In this document: in pieces, positions 8,606 to 17,280 of the stretch
Numbering within the stretch: the stretch's first letter is position 1
Layout of the letters: each line of letters opens with the position of its first letter
NCBI GenBank assembly: GCA_002937455.1
Contig: PTJZ01000013.1
Span: 1-64,000, forward strand
Direction of reading: 5' to 3'
Length of the DNA stretch: 64,000 nucleotides
Source of the DNA: Alphaproteobacteria bacterium MarineAlpha11_Bin1
GTDB taxonomy: Bacteria; Pseudomonadota; Alphaproteobacteria; MPNO01; UBA830
The notes under the pieces: generated by a model
Database searches by the model: none
The model's input: the letters and a program-made list of their open reading frames with translations, nothing else
Told to the model about the DNA's origin: nothing
Program-made: the position numbers and the translations under genes

Positions 8606-10015
8606 TTAAAGTTTTTCGTATCCTGGGATGAAGTCGGACAGGTCGATATCTTCATTACCCGGAACGTATATTTCGTCGGGATAGTTGTCCTTTCGGGTAG
8701 CGTCGATGCCCATTTTGGTTACAAGGTGCGAGCCGGCTTTTGGATCGTATGATGAGGGATCGAGCGGCGAGCCCTTGGCATATGGTACCATAAAGATATC
8801 GCGATCGGCGCGGACGCGGGTCGCAATAGCGTGCATCACCTCGGTATCGCTGGTGATGTCGACATCGTGATCAACAACGATTGCAAATTTAAGGAACGGA
8901 TCGGTGACAAAGGCTGCCATCGCTGCCGCCTTTGCTTCGCCTTCGATCTTGCGGTCTATGGCGATATAGCAGCTAAACCGAAATCGCCCGGACCGTGGCA
9001 TGTGGACGCCGGTTACCGTTCCACAAGCAATTTTTACCGTTTCTTCAATGGCGGTCGATCGGATTACGCCCGACAAGAGCAGGTTATCGGCATGTCCGAC
9101 GAACGCATTCTGATATAATGGGTTCCTGCGATGGGTAATCGCTTTGATATCGAGCACAGGGTTCATTCTCTCAGGTCCGTAAGTGCCGGGGAATTCGCCG
9201 AATGGCGCCTCGGCGCGCCGTTCTTTTGGGCGGATTACGCATTCAATGACAATTTCTGCGTCCGCGGGTACGTTCAGAGGGATAGTTTTACACGGTACTA
9301 GCGGTACAGGGCGTTGCAAAATGCCGCCGGCGACGTGGAGTTCGTTAGAGTCGATCGGGGTGTAGCTCAGAGAGCCGAGGAAGAAAGCCGGATGATGACC
9401 GATCACGAGGGCCATCGGCGTAGGCTCATCGCGTTCTTCATATTTTTTCCATATCACGTTACCATCCGCGGTTTCCGAAAGCTGAACGCCGAGTTCGTTC
9501 TTGCTGTGCACCTGGTGGCGGTAAATGCCTATATTGTCGATCCCCGTATCGGGATCTCGCATGAGACCCAGCGCGGCGGTTATGAACTTGCCGGAATCCC
9601 TCTCGTGATACGTAAGGATCGGTAGCTCCTCAACGTCGACCTCGTCTTCCGTTTTCACAACCTCTTGCACAGGAGCCTCGTCTATTATGACCGGTTCGAT
9701 TGGGTTGGCTTCAAGGGCACCATAGGCGCGGAGAAATTCTTTTTCGGTACCTTCTTCCATCCCAATAGCGTATTTCAGGCGGTTGAAGCTGCCATGCATA
9801 TTGGCGACTAACGGAATGTCTGAACCCTTAACATTTTCGAAAATGACAGCCTTGAAGTGGCCCTCTTTTTCCATGCGGTGAAGAATGCCGGTGACCCCGA
9901 ATTTAGGATCAACCTCCTTGGTGACGCGGAGGATTTCATCCGGATGCTCCTTTTCGAGATATTCGATAAATCCGCGAAGATCGGGGGTGAAAGGCTGGTT
10001 AGAAAGACCGTCCAT
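8606..10015 (-). CDS. UbiD family decarboxylase (1 of 2)
   Basis: 469 residues from ATG 10015, with AAGGAA about ten bases upstream; the longer frame would overlap the rhodanese gene. The signature EAPFGEFPGTYGPERMNPV contains the glutamates of the UbiD active site, and the N-terminal half (LRGFIEYLEKEHPDEILRV) and prenyl-FMN-binding middle are intact. Such enzymes reversibly decarboxylate aromatic or unsaturated acids using prenylated FMN made by UbiX, which is not in this window. A second UbiD at 18406 is a distant paralogue in the same island. Confidence 0.9.
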   Translation of the reverse strand: MDGLSNQPFTPDLRGFIEYLEKEHPDEILRVTKEVDPKFGVTGILHRMEKEGHFKAVIFENVKGSDIPLVANMHGSFNRLKYAIGMEEGTEKEFLRAYGALEANPIEPVIIDEAPVQEVVKTEDEVDVEELPILTYHERDSGKFITAALGLMRDPDTGIDNIGIYRHQVHSKNELGVQLSETADGNVIWKKYEERDEPTPMALVIGHHPAFFLGSLSYTPIDSNELHVAGGILQRPVPLVPCKTIPLNVPADAEIVIECVIRPKERRAEAPFGEFPGTYGPERMNPVLDIKAITHRRNPLYQNAFVGHADNLLLSGVIRSTAIEETVKIACGTVTGVHMPRSGRFRFSCYIAIDRKIEGEAKAAAMAAFVTDPFLKFAIVVDHDVDITSDTEVMHAIATRVRADRDIFMVPYAKGSPLDPSSYDPKAGSHLVTKMGIDATRKDNYPDEIYVPGNEDIDLSDFIPGYEKL

Positions 10016-10028
10016 GATTGGTAATTCC

Positions 10029-10436
10029 TTACTTAATGTCTTTTGGTGGGTCGATAGGGCCACCGGCCCTAATCCAGGCGTCTATACCGCCTTCAAGATG
10101 CGCAACCGGAGACAATCCCATATCCTGCGCAGTTTTCGCAGCTAAAGCAGATCGCCATGCACCAGCACAGTAAAAAATGAATTTCTTGTCTTCTGCAAAA
10201 AACTCTCTGTGATAGGGTGTTTCGGGATCTATCCACATTTCCAGCATACCGCGCGGCACGTGCCGAGCACCCACTACTCGGCCGGTCTTAGCGACTTCTC
10301 GGATGTCACGGATATCAATAAAGAGCACGTTTGAGTGACCGAGAAGGCCGCGTGCAGCGTCAATACTAATCTCTTCAACTTCTTCGTTTGCTTCAGCAAC
10401 CATCTGTTTGACGGTGCGGGTAATGTTGATGGCCAT
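10029..10436 (-). CDS. Rhodanese-like domain protein
   Basis: 135 residues from ATG 10436, three bases after the preceding stop. It is a single rhodanese domain with active-site loop FYCAGAWRSALAA (Cys near residue 90) and the substrate-shape segment LFIDIRD. It transfers sulfur from a thiol or persulfide; single-domain forms often ride with MBL-fold persulfide dioxygenases or act in detoxification. Here it sits between an MBL hydrolase and a UbiD gene in a tight minus-strand operon. Confidence 0.85.
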   Translation of the reverse strand: MAINITRTVKQMVAEANEEVEEISIDAARGLLGHSNVLFIDIRDIREVAKTGRVVGARHVPRGMLEMWIDPETPYHREFFAEDKKFIFYCAGAWRSALAAKTAQDMGLSPVAHLEGGIDAWIRAGGPIDPPKDIK

Positions 10437-10438
10437 GA

Positions 10439-11458
10439 TTATGAATGTCCCGAGCAATTGTGGTAAGGGTGACGGTCAGGATATTCCGACCAATACCATT
10501 TCGCCATCTCGCCGAAGATTTTCATTGTAGAAGGCGGTTTTTTTTCGTGAGAAAATTCACGGTAAAGGCTGTTGACGTTGATAAAGATACGCTCTCGATC
10601 AATCCAGTGATTGAAAAAATCAACAACGATTTCCTCAGATGCTGTCACCCAGTCGAGCCCAGCATCGTATCGTTTGTGTGCTTCGTTGTGCAACTCAACC
10701 AGATAAGATCGTAACGCTCGGACTTCGTCTTTTCCGCTTATTGGTCCATGCCCGGGCACCACTGTTTCAACGTCGAGACCCAGAATATGATCACAAGCAG
10801 AAATCCAGTTACCGACGGGGCCTGCCCACATTACGGGATGCCCGCCGACAAAGATGATATCGCCAGTGAACACGGTCTTATCTTCTGGAACATGTACCAG
10901 CACGTCACCACGGGTATGGGCAGGGCCGACATTGGTCAGTTCGACTCTTTTGTTGCCTACTTCAAGCGTCAATTCGCGGTCAAAGGTCCGGGTTGGCAGG
11001 CAGTTTTTGATACCATTGAAATCGAACTTCCGGCCCATCAACTCCCAGATGATGGCACCCGCATCTCCCATATCTCGCCATGCTTGGACTCGGCTGATGA
11101 AGGCTTCAGGCGGCCGTATTTCCATTTCAGCAGCACAATCTGCAGAAGCAATGATATCGGCTCCATCGACTAGCTGGTTTCCGTATGTGTGGTCTCCATT
11201 GGCATGGGTGTTCACCAGCATGTCGATCACTTTAGCGTCGGGAACCGCGTTGCGCATGGCTGCCAACATATCGGCGGTTAGCGGCAGGTCGAACAAGGTA
11301 TCAACTAGGAGTGTTTCACCGCTATCGGCGATCAACCCGGCATTGCTCCAACCCCAGCCGCCATCGGGCAGTAGATAGGCCCAACTCCCGTTACCGAGAT
11401 CTTGCAAGCCTTTCGTATATTTCCAATTCAACATACAGATCGTTGACCCCCCCTCCAT
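10439..11458 (-). CDS. MBL-fold metallo-hydrolase
   Basis: 339 residues from ATG 11458 (GAAGAGG ten bases upstream); an internal ATG at 11434 is an alternative. The metal motif is THANGDH, a variant of HxHxDH with Asn at the second His, followed by further ligands in GPAHTRGDVLVHVP and VVPGHGPISG. This variant is known in the alkylsulfatase/quinoprotein-relay-like MBL groups. The substrate is unknown; thioester or lactone hydrolysis would fit a CoA-dependent pathway. It is the first gene of the minus-strand operon running to TauD and is divergent from the XRE regulator 55 bases away. Confidence 0.82.
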   Translation of the reverse strand: MEGGSTICMLNWKYTKGLQDLGNGSWAYLLPDGGWGWSNAGLIADSGETLLVDTLFDLPLTADMLAAMRNAVPDAKVIDMLVNTHANGDHTYGNQLVDGADIIASADCAAEMEIRPPEAFISRVQAWRDMGDAGAIIWELMGRKFDFNGIKNCLPTRTFDRELTLEVGNKRVELTNVGPAHTRGDVLVHVPEDKTVFTGDIIFVGGHPVMWAGPVGNWISACDHILGLDVETVVPGHGPISGKDEVRALRSYLVELHNEAHKRYDAGLDWVTASEEIVVDFFNHWIDRERIFINVNSLYREFSHEKKPPSTMKIFGEMAKWYWSEYPDRHPYHNCSGHS

Positions 11459-11513
11459 AAACCTTGTACCTCTTCAGGGATGTTACGAAAAGTAGGAGGC
11501 CGGAAACGATCTC

Positions 11514-12398
11514 ATGGCCATTCGGTTTGACGATATCGGGAACCGCCTGAAGGCATTTCGCATTGCCTCTGGCCTTAGTGCCGACGAAGTGGCGGCTAGA
11601 CTGGATATTTCGCGTACGGCTCTTTACCGTTTCGAAAAAGGCGACGTCGCTAAGATCGAAACCCTCGAGAAGCTGTCGGGTTTGCTCGATGTCTCGGTGC
11701 CAACGCTCATGGGAGTGGGGGTTGAGTATATCTCCTCAGCGTTAGCGTTCTTTGAACGGTTGCGCCAGATCGAGGAATTATCGGAACACATTATCGTGTT
11801 AGCCGGTCCGGTTTCGTTTCTCCTTGCATCGGATGCCTTTAGCGAGACTCTCGAGGAAGTATTGGCGGAAAGCATTCCGGAAGGACTGGCGGAGCGGGAA
11901 AAGGCACAGGATGTAATTCGCGAATTGTTACCGATTCTCCATCAGCGGAAGGAAAATTGGCGAGCGCGCAAGCCCGGTATTCTGAATTTGATCTCCGGGG
12001 CTGAGATCGACCGATTTCTTCGTAACGGACTTGTCGGTCGCCTTGATCTGCCTGACGATGTACTTGCGGAGCGTCGTCTGCGAGCGCGAGCGGAAGCTGA
12101 TCATCTTATCCGCCTGATGGAAGAGGAACCGATTGGCATTCAGATTGGAGTTGTGCCGGGAGCGCTTCCACATAATAGTTTCCAGATTTTTCGTCAGGCA
12201 GATCGTAGGATCCTGACTCTGAGCCCATTCCGGTTAGGTGAACAGCCAAATATATATGGCGGTATTGCGATGATTACTTCGGCGCCGGAGGCCCTTGAAC
12301 TGCATGAGCGCACAGTCGAGAATTTGTGGCGCCGTGCCCGCAAAGGCCGAGATGCGGCAAAATTTATGCGTAACCTGATCGACAAACTACCTGCCTAA
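11514..12398 (+). CDS. XRE-family transcriptional regulator with C-terminal sensor domain
   Basis: 294 residues. An N-terminal Cro/CI helix-turn-helix (LKAFRIASGLSADEVAARL, then ISRTALYRFEKGD) spans about 12-70, followed by an alpha/beta region of 200 residues without a recognised name that should bind an effector. It stands divergent from the MBL-rhodanese-UbiD operon and is followed after one base by the TPR-oxygenase gene. It is the only regulator inside the catabolic island and is the best candidate for its control. Confidence 0.82.
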   Translation: MAIRFDDIGNRLKAFRIASGLSADEVAARLDISRTALYRFEKGDVAKIETLEKLSGLLDVSVPTLMGVGVEYISSALAFFERLRQIEELSEHIIVLAGPVSFLLASDAFSETLEEVLAESIPEGLAEREKAQDVIRELLPILHQRKENWRARKPGILNLISGAEIDRFLRNGLVGRLDLPDDVLAERRLRARAEADHLIRLMEEEPIGIQIGVVPGALPHNSFQIFRQADRRILTLSPFRLGEQPNIYGGIAMITSAPEALELHERTVENLWRRARKGRDAAKFMRNLIDKLPA

Positions 12399-12399
12399 G

Positions 12400-13728
12400 A
12401 TGGCCCAGGAATTGATTGAAGACCGGATCGGCCGGGCGATAGCTGCGCAGGAGGCGCGCGACGATGCGGCGGCGGAAATTGCTTACCGAGAAGTGCTCGA
12501 AGAAATTCCCACGCATACCTTGGCTCGGAATAATCTCGCGGCACTACTCGCCCGGCGAGGAAACACAGCCGAAGCACTGGAAGTGCTTGATGCGTTGATT
12601 GTTGAAGAACCGGGATATACGCCGGCATATTTCAACCGGGGTAACGTTTTGCTTGCTTTGGGTCGGACACTCGATGCTGTCGAGATGTTTCGTGTCGTCA
12701 TAGATCTCGATCCCGATAACATAGGAGCCCATCGCGCACTGGGATTTCAGTGGTTAGCAGTTGGTCACCGAGGACGATCGCTCGATCACTTTGCGCGAAC
12801 GTATGATTTGCGCAGAGGAGAAAGCAGAACTGGTATTGCTGAGAAATCTCTCCGAACGGCGTCGGCTGAAAAGTTAAAACATGACTCCGATCTGTTCCGA
12901 AATCTCCCTCTGCGTAGCCGCGACGGACAGCGTTTTGAAACACTGGCTCGATTATACGATCAGGTTGCGGCTAGCCTCGACGATGGGGTTGTCGAACTTA
13001 CCGACGAACAGCTCGAGATTTTAGGGACGGATTACAACACCCTTATCCATTCAGTAGAAGCGCCGGAGATATTGAGCGGTGCGGTCAGCCCCAGCCTCGA
13101 CGCCGAGATCATAGAAGCATCATGGATTAATAACACAAACGGGATCGTTACCATCGACGACCTTTTGACTGATGATGCCTTGAGACTATTACGGAGGTTT
13201 CTTCAGCAAAGTACGATCTGGCATGACTTTACGCATATCGGTGGGTTCGTTGCCACTTACCTTGAGGATGGTCTGGCCTGCCCGCTAGTCATACAGATTG
13301 CTGATGAAATTAGGACTGCTTTGCCGCAACTTCTTGGGCAATATCCGCTTACACAGGCGTGGGCCTTTAAGGCGCTGAATGGCGATTCTCCAATAGACCT
13401 TCATGCGGATGATGCTGTGATCAGTCTTAATTTTTGGATTACGCCGGATAGCGCAAACCGTAATCCCGAGACGGGTGGATTGGTCGTCTATAATTCGCTA
13501 CCGCCACCTGAATGGCCGATCGTCGATTACGACGCTGACAGATCACGAATTCAGAGATTTTTAGCCCAAAATGGAGACAACAAAATCAATGTGCCGTACC
13601 GTGAGAACCGAGGGGTCATATTTGACTCTCGCTTGTTCCACGGTACCGACCGGCCAGAGTTTTCGCATGGCTATGAAAGTCATCGTATTAACGTCACAAT
13701 GCTATTTGGTATTAATAGTTTAATGTAA
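12400..13728 (+). CDS. TPR-repeat protein fused to a 2-oxoglutarate/Fe(II) oxygenase-like domain
   Basis: 442 residues in two parts. Residues 1-150 contain three to four tetratricopeptide repeats (NNLAALLARRGNTAEALEVL, AYFNRGNVLLALGRTLDAVE, AHRALGFQWLAVGHRGRSLD). The C-terminal 240 residues look like a double-stranded beta-helix oxygenase: IDLHADDAVISLNFWITPD gives H-x-D, and FDSRLFHGTD with ESHRINVTMLFG gives the distal His and the co-substrate Arg. It likely hydroxylates a protein or small molecule held by the TPRs. The start is one base after the XRE stop, so both are co-transcribed. The domain order is recognisable but the function is unknown. Confidence 0.72.
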   Translation: MAQELIEDRIGRAIAAQEARDDAAAEIAYREVLEEIPTHTLARNNLAALLARRGNTAEALEVLDALIVEEPGYTPAYFNRGNVLLALGRTLDAVEMFRVVIDLDPDNIGAHRALGFQWLAVGHRGRSLDHFARTYDLRRGESRTGIAEKSLRTASAEKLKHDSDLFRNLPLRSRDGQRFETLARLYDQVAASLDDGVVELTDEQLEILGTDYNTLIHSVEAPEILSGAVSPSLDAEIIEASWINNTNGIVTIDDLLTDDALRLLRRFLQQSTIWHDFTHIGGFVATYLEDGLACPLVIQIADEIRTALPQLLGQYPLTQAWAFKALNGDSPIDLHADDAVISLNFWITPDSANRNPETGGLVVYNSLPPPEWPIVDYDADRSRIQRFLAQNGDNKINVPYRENRGVIFDSRLFHGTDRPEFSHGYESHRINVTMLFGINSLM

Positions 13729-13809
13729 TAAAAATAGGAATTGTATTTATTTTGTTACACCCGTAGGGTATGACTTCAGGAAGTCTGTCAGATAAAAAGC
13801 GCTGAAACC

Positions 13810-14682
13810 ATGAACAATCTTGCTCAAAACGAGAAATATACCGATTCAGCAATTCGACCGGACGATCCCGACCCATATCCTGACAAGCGCGTTGGCGAAT
13901 ACCTTACCGACGTTGTGTCCAATGATTGGGTAAACGCCGAGTACAAACTCATGGTACTCAAAACCCATGAGAAAGCGCTGTCTGCCTACGCCGGCCAGTT
14001 TTTTCATCTACTTTGCCCCACGCCCGATGGGGCGGAGGTTTGGATGCGTCGTCCGATGAGTGTCTATAAGGTTGACAAGGCGGCAGGCCAGCTTGAATTT
14101 TTATATAAATGTGAAGGACGGGGCACAAAGGGTATGGCGACGTTAACGGCGGGAGATACATTCAATGTCTCCGGTCCGCTCGGAGTCGGATTTCATTTGG
14201 ATCCGACTTGGAAAAACATTGTCGTCCTAGGGCGCGGGGTCGGCCTAGCGACGCTCGCGCCGCTGTCCCAGCTAGCTTCCGAAAATGGAGTGGGTATTAC
14301 GGCCATACTCAGTGCACGTAAAGCCGATCTGGTGATGTCTGAGGATTTGTTCCAGGAACTAGGTGCCAGAACTGTTACGGTAGTCGATACAGATGGCAGC
14401 AGCGATGTTGGCAACGTCTCAGAAATATTAGAAGAATTGGTAGGTGACGGAAAGGCGGATGCCTTCTTTACCTGCGGTTCAAGCCGTCTCCTGAAGCTCA
14501 TGCAAAATGTTGGTAAGAAGTACAGCGTTCCTGGCCAGGTGGCGATGGAGCAGATTATGGTGTGCGGTGTTGGGGCCTGTTACGTCTGCATGCGTACCTT
14601 TGAAATCAATGGGGAAAGGACCTTAAAACGAGTGTGCCGTGAGGGTCCGGTATTCAATATTCAGGAGGCTGTGGGATGGTAG
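13810..14682 (+). CDS. PyrK-like iron-sulfur/FAD electron-transfer subunit
   Basis: 290 residues of the ferredoxin-reductase superfamily, as in the dihydroorotate dehydrogenase B electron-transfer subunit. The FAD motif is RRPMSV (80-85), the NAD-binding half has VVLGRGVGLATLAPL, and the [2Fe-2S] cysteines are C252, C257, C260 and C276 (CGVGACYVC then RVC). It passes electrons between NAD and the flavin of the partner enzyme. The next gene, the PyrD-like catalytic subunit, overlaps it by seven bases. A true biosynthetic role is doubtful, since it sits in a catabolic island; see the next entry. Confidence 0.85.
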   Translation: MNNLAQNEKYTDSAIRPDDPDPYPDKRVGEYLTDVVSNDWVNAEYKLMVLKTHEKALSAYAGQFFHLLCPTPDGAEVWMRRPMSVYKVDKAAGQLEFLYKCEGRGTKGMATLTAGDTFNVSGPLGVGFHLDPTWKNIVVLGRGVGLATLAPLSQLASENGVGITAILSARKADLVMSEDLFQELGARTVTVVDTDGSSDVGNVSEILEELVGDGKADAFFTCGSSRLLKLMQNVGKKYSVPGQVAMEQIMVCGVGACYVCMRTFEINGERTLKRVCREGPVFNIQEAVGW

Positions 14683-15623
14683 ACCTTTCGGTACAAATCG
14701 GCGATCTTACCTTTCAGAATCCGATACAGCCGGCGTCAGGTGCATTCTCTTGGGAATATGATGAGGTAATAGATCTCAACAGACTCGGCGCTCTTGTAGC
14801 TAAGACGATCTGCCGTGAGCCTCGCCTTGGCAATCCAACGCCTCGTATGGCTGAAACTGAGGCGGGAATCATCCAGTCGATTGGCCTACCTGGAAAAGGT
14901 ATCGATTATTTCCTTGAGAATGTCGTACCGGAATACTCAAAATTTGAACCACCGCTCGTCGTGAGTGTTTCGTCGGAGTCGATCGATGATTTTGCAGCTT
15001 TGGCGCGCGAGTTGTCTGTTCCAGATGTCGACGTGATTGAATGCAATATTTCCTGCCCAACCCGGAACACGACAGGCGGAAACTTCGCTCTACAAGAAGA
15101 GCATACCAAAGAAGTGATGAGCGCAATACGCGAGGCGACAGATAAGCCAGTCTGGGCCAAGCTGTCACCGAATGCTGGAGACCTTACGTCAATAGCGTTG
15201 GCTGCGGAGGCGGCGGGGGCTGACGCCCTGGTCATCGCGAATACGTTCCTGTCGTTGAAAATTCGAACAGATAATTTCCGGCCTGCACTCGGCAACAAGT
15301 TCGGCGGTATGGTCTCACCGGCACTTAAACCCATCGTTCTGCGCATGGTCTATCAGGTGGCGAAAGAGGTAAACATTCCAGTCATCGGCGTCGGCGGGGT
15401 GACCAAGGCAGAGGATGTTGTCGAATATATGCTGGCCGGAGCGCATGCGGTCGGGATTGGTTATGCCGGATTTCGTAATCCTACGGCGCTGACGACCATC
15501 ATTGACGACTTGGAAGCCTGGTGCGATGAACGCGGCATCGGAAAGGTCACTGATCTTATCGGTGCGGTAAAGGATGACGATATGGAAATGGATCCATTGG
15601 TCGCGGCGTCACACGGCGTCTGA
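14676..15623 (+). CDS. Dihydroorotate dehydrogenase-like flavoprotein with altered substrate site
   Basis: 315 residues of the class 1 DHODH fold. FMN-site and catalytic features are kept: VAKTICREPRLGNPTPRM (lysine), NISCP with catalytic Cys127, AKLSPN, IANT and GVGGV near the phosphate site. The orotate loop, however, is not canonical: where class 1 enzymes have N-S-M-G-L-P-N this protein has Q-S-I-G-L-P-G (about 67-73), and the CPN after the catalytic Cys is CPT. These positions contact orotate in known structures. I infer a changed substrate, with the PyrK-like neighbour as NAD-linked partner. Ribosome site GGAGG lies eight bases before ATG. Confidence 0.82.
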   Translation: MVDLSVQIGDLTFQNPIQPASGAFSWEYDEVIDLNRLGALVAKTICREPRLGNPTPRMAETEAGIIQSIGLPGKGIDYFLENVVPEYSKFEPPLVVSVSSESIDDFAALARELSVPDVDVIECNISCPTRNTTGGNFALQEEHTKEVMSAIREATDKPVWAKLSPNAGDLTSIALAAEAAGADALVIANTFLSLKIRTDNFRPALGNKFGGMVSPALKPIVLRMVYQVAKEVNIPVIGVGGVTKAEDVVEYMLAGAHAVGIGYAGFRNPTALTTIIDDLEAWCDERGIGKVTDLIGAVKDDDMEMDPLVAASHGV

Positions 15624-15630
15624 TGTAAAC

Positions 15631-17271
15631 ATGCCTGCTACCATAACCTCTCCGCTGAGTGCGGCGGTGGTGGGGGAGTATCATGCGACTGATGTATGGC
15701 GCGATCAGACAATTTATGAGATCGTTTCCGCCCATGCAACTGATCGGCCAAACGCGACAGCGCTCCGTAGTAGTTATCGCAACTTTACTTGGTTTGAACT
15801 AATCTCATGGGTCGACGCCCTCGCCGCTGATCTCGCCAGTCGTGGATTGAAGCAAGGAGAGACGGTCTTCGTCGGGTCCCCAAATCGGATGGAAACCGTA
15901 GTCGCACTTCTGTCTGCATCGCGGGATGGTTATGTTTGTTGTCCGTCACCTCATAGGAATCATACTGTTTCCGAAATCGCCAACATGTGTGAACGTGCTG
16001 CCTGCGCGGCTTACCTTCACGAACCGGGTCATGGAGCGGATGCTAAAGGCGATGAGATTCTGACGGCAATCGGCAAGCTTAAATCGCTCCGTCATATCTA
16101 CCGACTGGGCTCCGCAGATGACGGGGTGCCGTTCGCTGGTCTTCTTCGTCCCAATATAGAGGGCGGCTCAGAACCTAAAGGGAATCCAGACTTTGTGACG
16201 TACCTTGCCTTCACATCCGGGTCGACGGGGCAGCCAAAGGGAGTTATGCACAGTGACAATTCGCAGCTCGTGGCCGCACGGGGAATCACGGAGGCATGGT
16301 CCCTTGGTCCCGACACAGTTACTTGCTCACTAAGTCCGTTGAGTCATAATCTTGGCTGCGGAACTTTGTGGACGTCGCTGGTCTGCGGTGGAGAATTCCT
16401 TCTCCATGACTGGCCGCGCGGTGAATCGTTGGTGGACCATCTCGAAGCTGCTAACGTAACTTACTTGGTCGGTGTACCTACCCATGCGATGGATTTCCTG
16501 GCCGATTTAGAAAGTCGGGGTATTGAAAGATACGACCGGCTCGAAAGTTTCCGCGTCTCTGGGGCAGCTTGCCCTGAGCATGTTTCTTGTGCTCTTTACG
16601 ATCTCGGCATCCCGGTGCAGAAGGGTTACGGAATGACTGAAACCAATGGTCATCAGCATGGGCGGATGGGTGACTCGCGAGATATTGTAGCCGCTACCTC
16701 CGGCGTCTGTTGTGATGGGTATGAGCTCGGTGTTTTCGATCCGAACGATCCTGACCGGGAAGTGCCAATTGGTACGCCCGGGCTGATCGCCGGTAAGGGT
16801 GGATCCCTGATGCTCGGGTATTTCAATGACCCGGATGCGACGGCATTGTCGATGAACGCCGGTGGCTGGTTTCTGACCGGTGACCTCGGAAAGCTTGACG
16901 AAGAAGGATATTTGACTCTCACTGGCCGACGTAAAGAATTGATCCTACGTGGTGGCCATAATATCAATCCCAATTTAATCGAGAGCCTAGCCCTAAGCCA
17001 TGAGGCGGTCTACCTTGCAGCGGCAATTCCCGTGCCCGACAGCCGACTCGGAGAACGAGTTTGCCTTGCTGTCATGTTCGAAGATGGACATAGTGCCACT
17101 ATTGCCGACATACTCGACCATCTCGCCGATGAGGGTTTGTCGCGATACGACATGCCGGAATTTTGGCTACCTGTCTCCGATATTCCGCTGATGCCAAATG
17201 GCAAACTCGATAAACTCGAGATCCAGCGCCGGATCCGAACAGGAGATCTGGTGCCCCAAGCCTTGACTTAA
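15631..17271 (+). CDS. AMP-dependent acid-CoA ligase (1)
   Basis: 546 residues from ATG 15631, seven bases after the PyrD-like stop. ANL-superfamily motifs: FTSGSTGQPKGVMHS (A3), YGMTETNG (A5), GWFLTGDLGKLDEEGYLTLTGRRKELI (A7-A8) and the C-terminal lysine in PNGKLDKLE (A10). It makes an acyl-AMP and then acyl-CoA from a carboxylic acid; the pocket gives no clear chain or aromatic preference. Being the third gene of the PyrK-PyrD operon it should supply or use the same compound. It resembles cyclohexanecarboxylate/benzoate-type ligases more than short-chain acetate ones, but this is impression only. Confidence 0.87.
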   Translation: MPATITSPLSAAVVGEYHATDVWRDQTIYEIVSAHATDRPNATALRSSYRNFTWFELISWVDALAADLASRGLKQGETVFVGSPNRMETVVALLSASRDGYVCCPSPHRNHTVSEIANMCERAACAAYLHEPGHGADAKGDEILTAIGKLKSLRHIYRLGSADDGVPFAGLLRPNIEGGSEPKGNPDFVTYLAFTSGSTGQPKGVMHSDNSQLVAARGITEAWSLGPDTVTCSLSPLSHNLGCGTLWTSLVCGGEFLLHDWPRGESLVDHLEAANVTYLVGVPTHAMDFLADLESRGIERYDRLESFRVSGAACPEHVSCALYDLGIPVQKGYGMTETNGHQHGRMGDSRDIVAATSGVCCDGYELGVFDPNDPDREVPIGTPGLIAGKGGSLMLGYFNDPDATALSMNAGGWFLTGDLGKLDEEGYLTLTGRRKELILRGGHNINPNLIESLALSHEAVYLAAAIPVPDSRLGERVCLAVMFEDGHSATIADILDHLADEGLSRYDMPEFWLPVSDIPLMPNGKLDKLEIQRRIRTGDLVPQALT

Positions 17272-17280
17272 GGGAACCGT

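Noticed and set aside
10748..11378. Plus-strand ORFs opposite the MBL hydrolase
   Set aside because: Chance frames opposite a well-supported gene with intact metal motifs.
10029..11458. Rhodanese plus MBL hydrolase as a persulfide dioxygenase (ETHE1/CstB) unit
   Set aside because: The MBL protein has the THANGDH variant and is longer than ETHE1; the context is carboxylic acid catabolism. It could not be supported.
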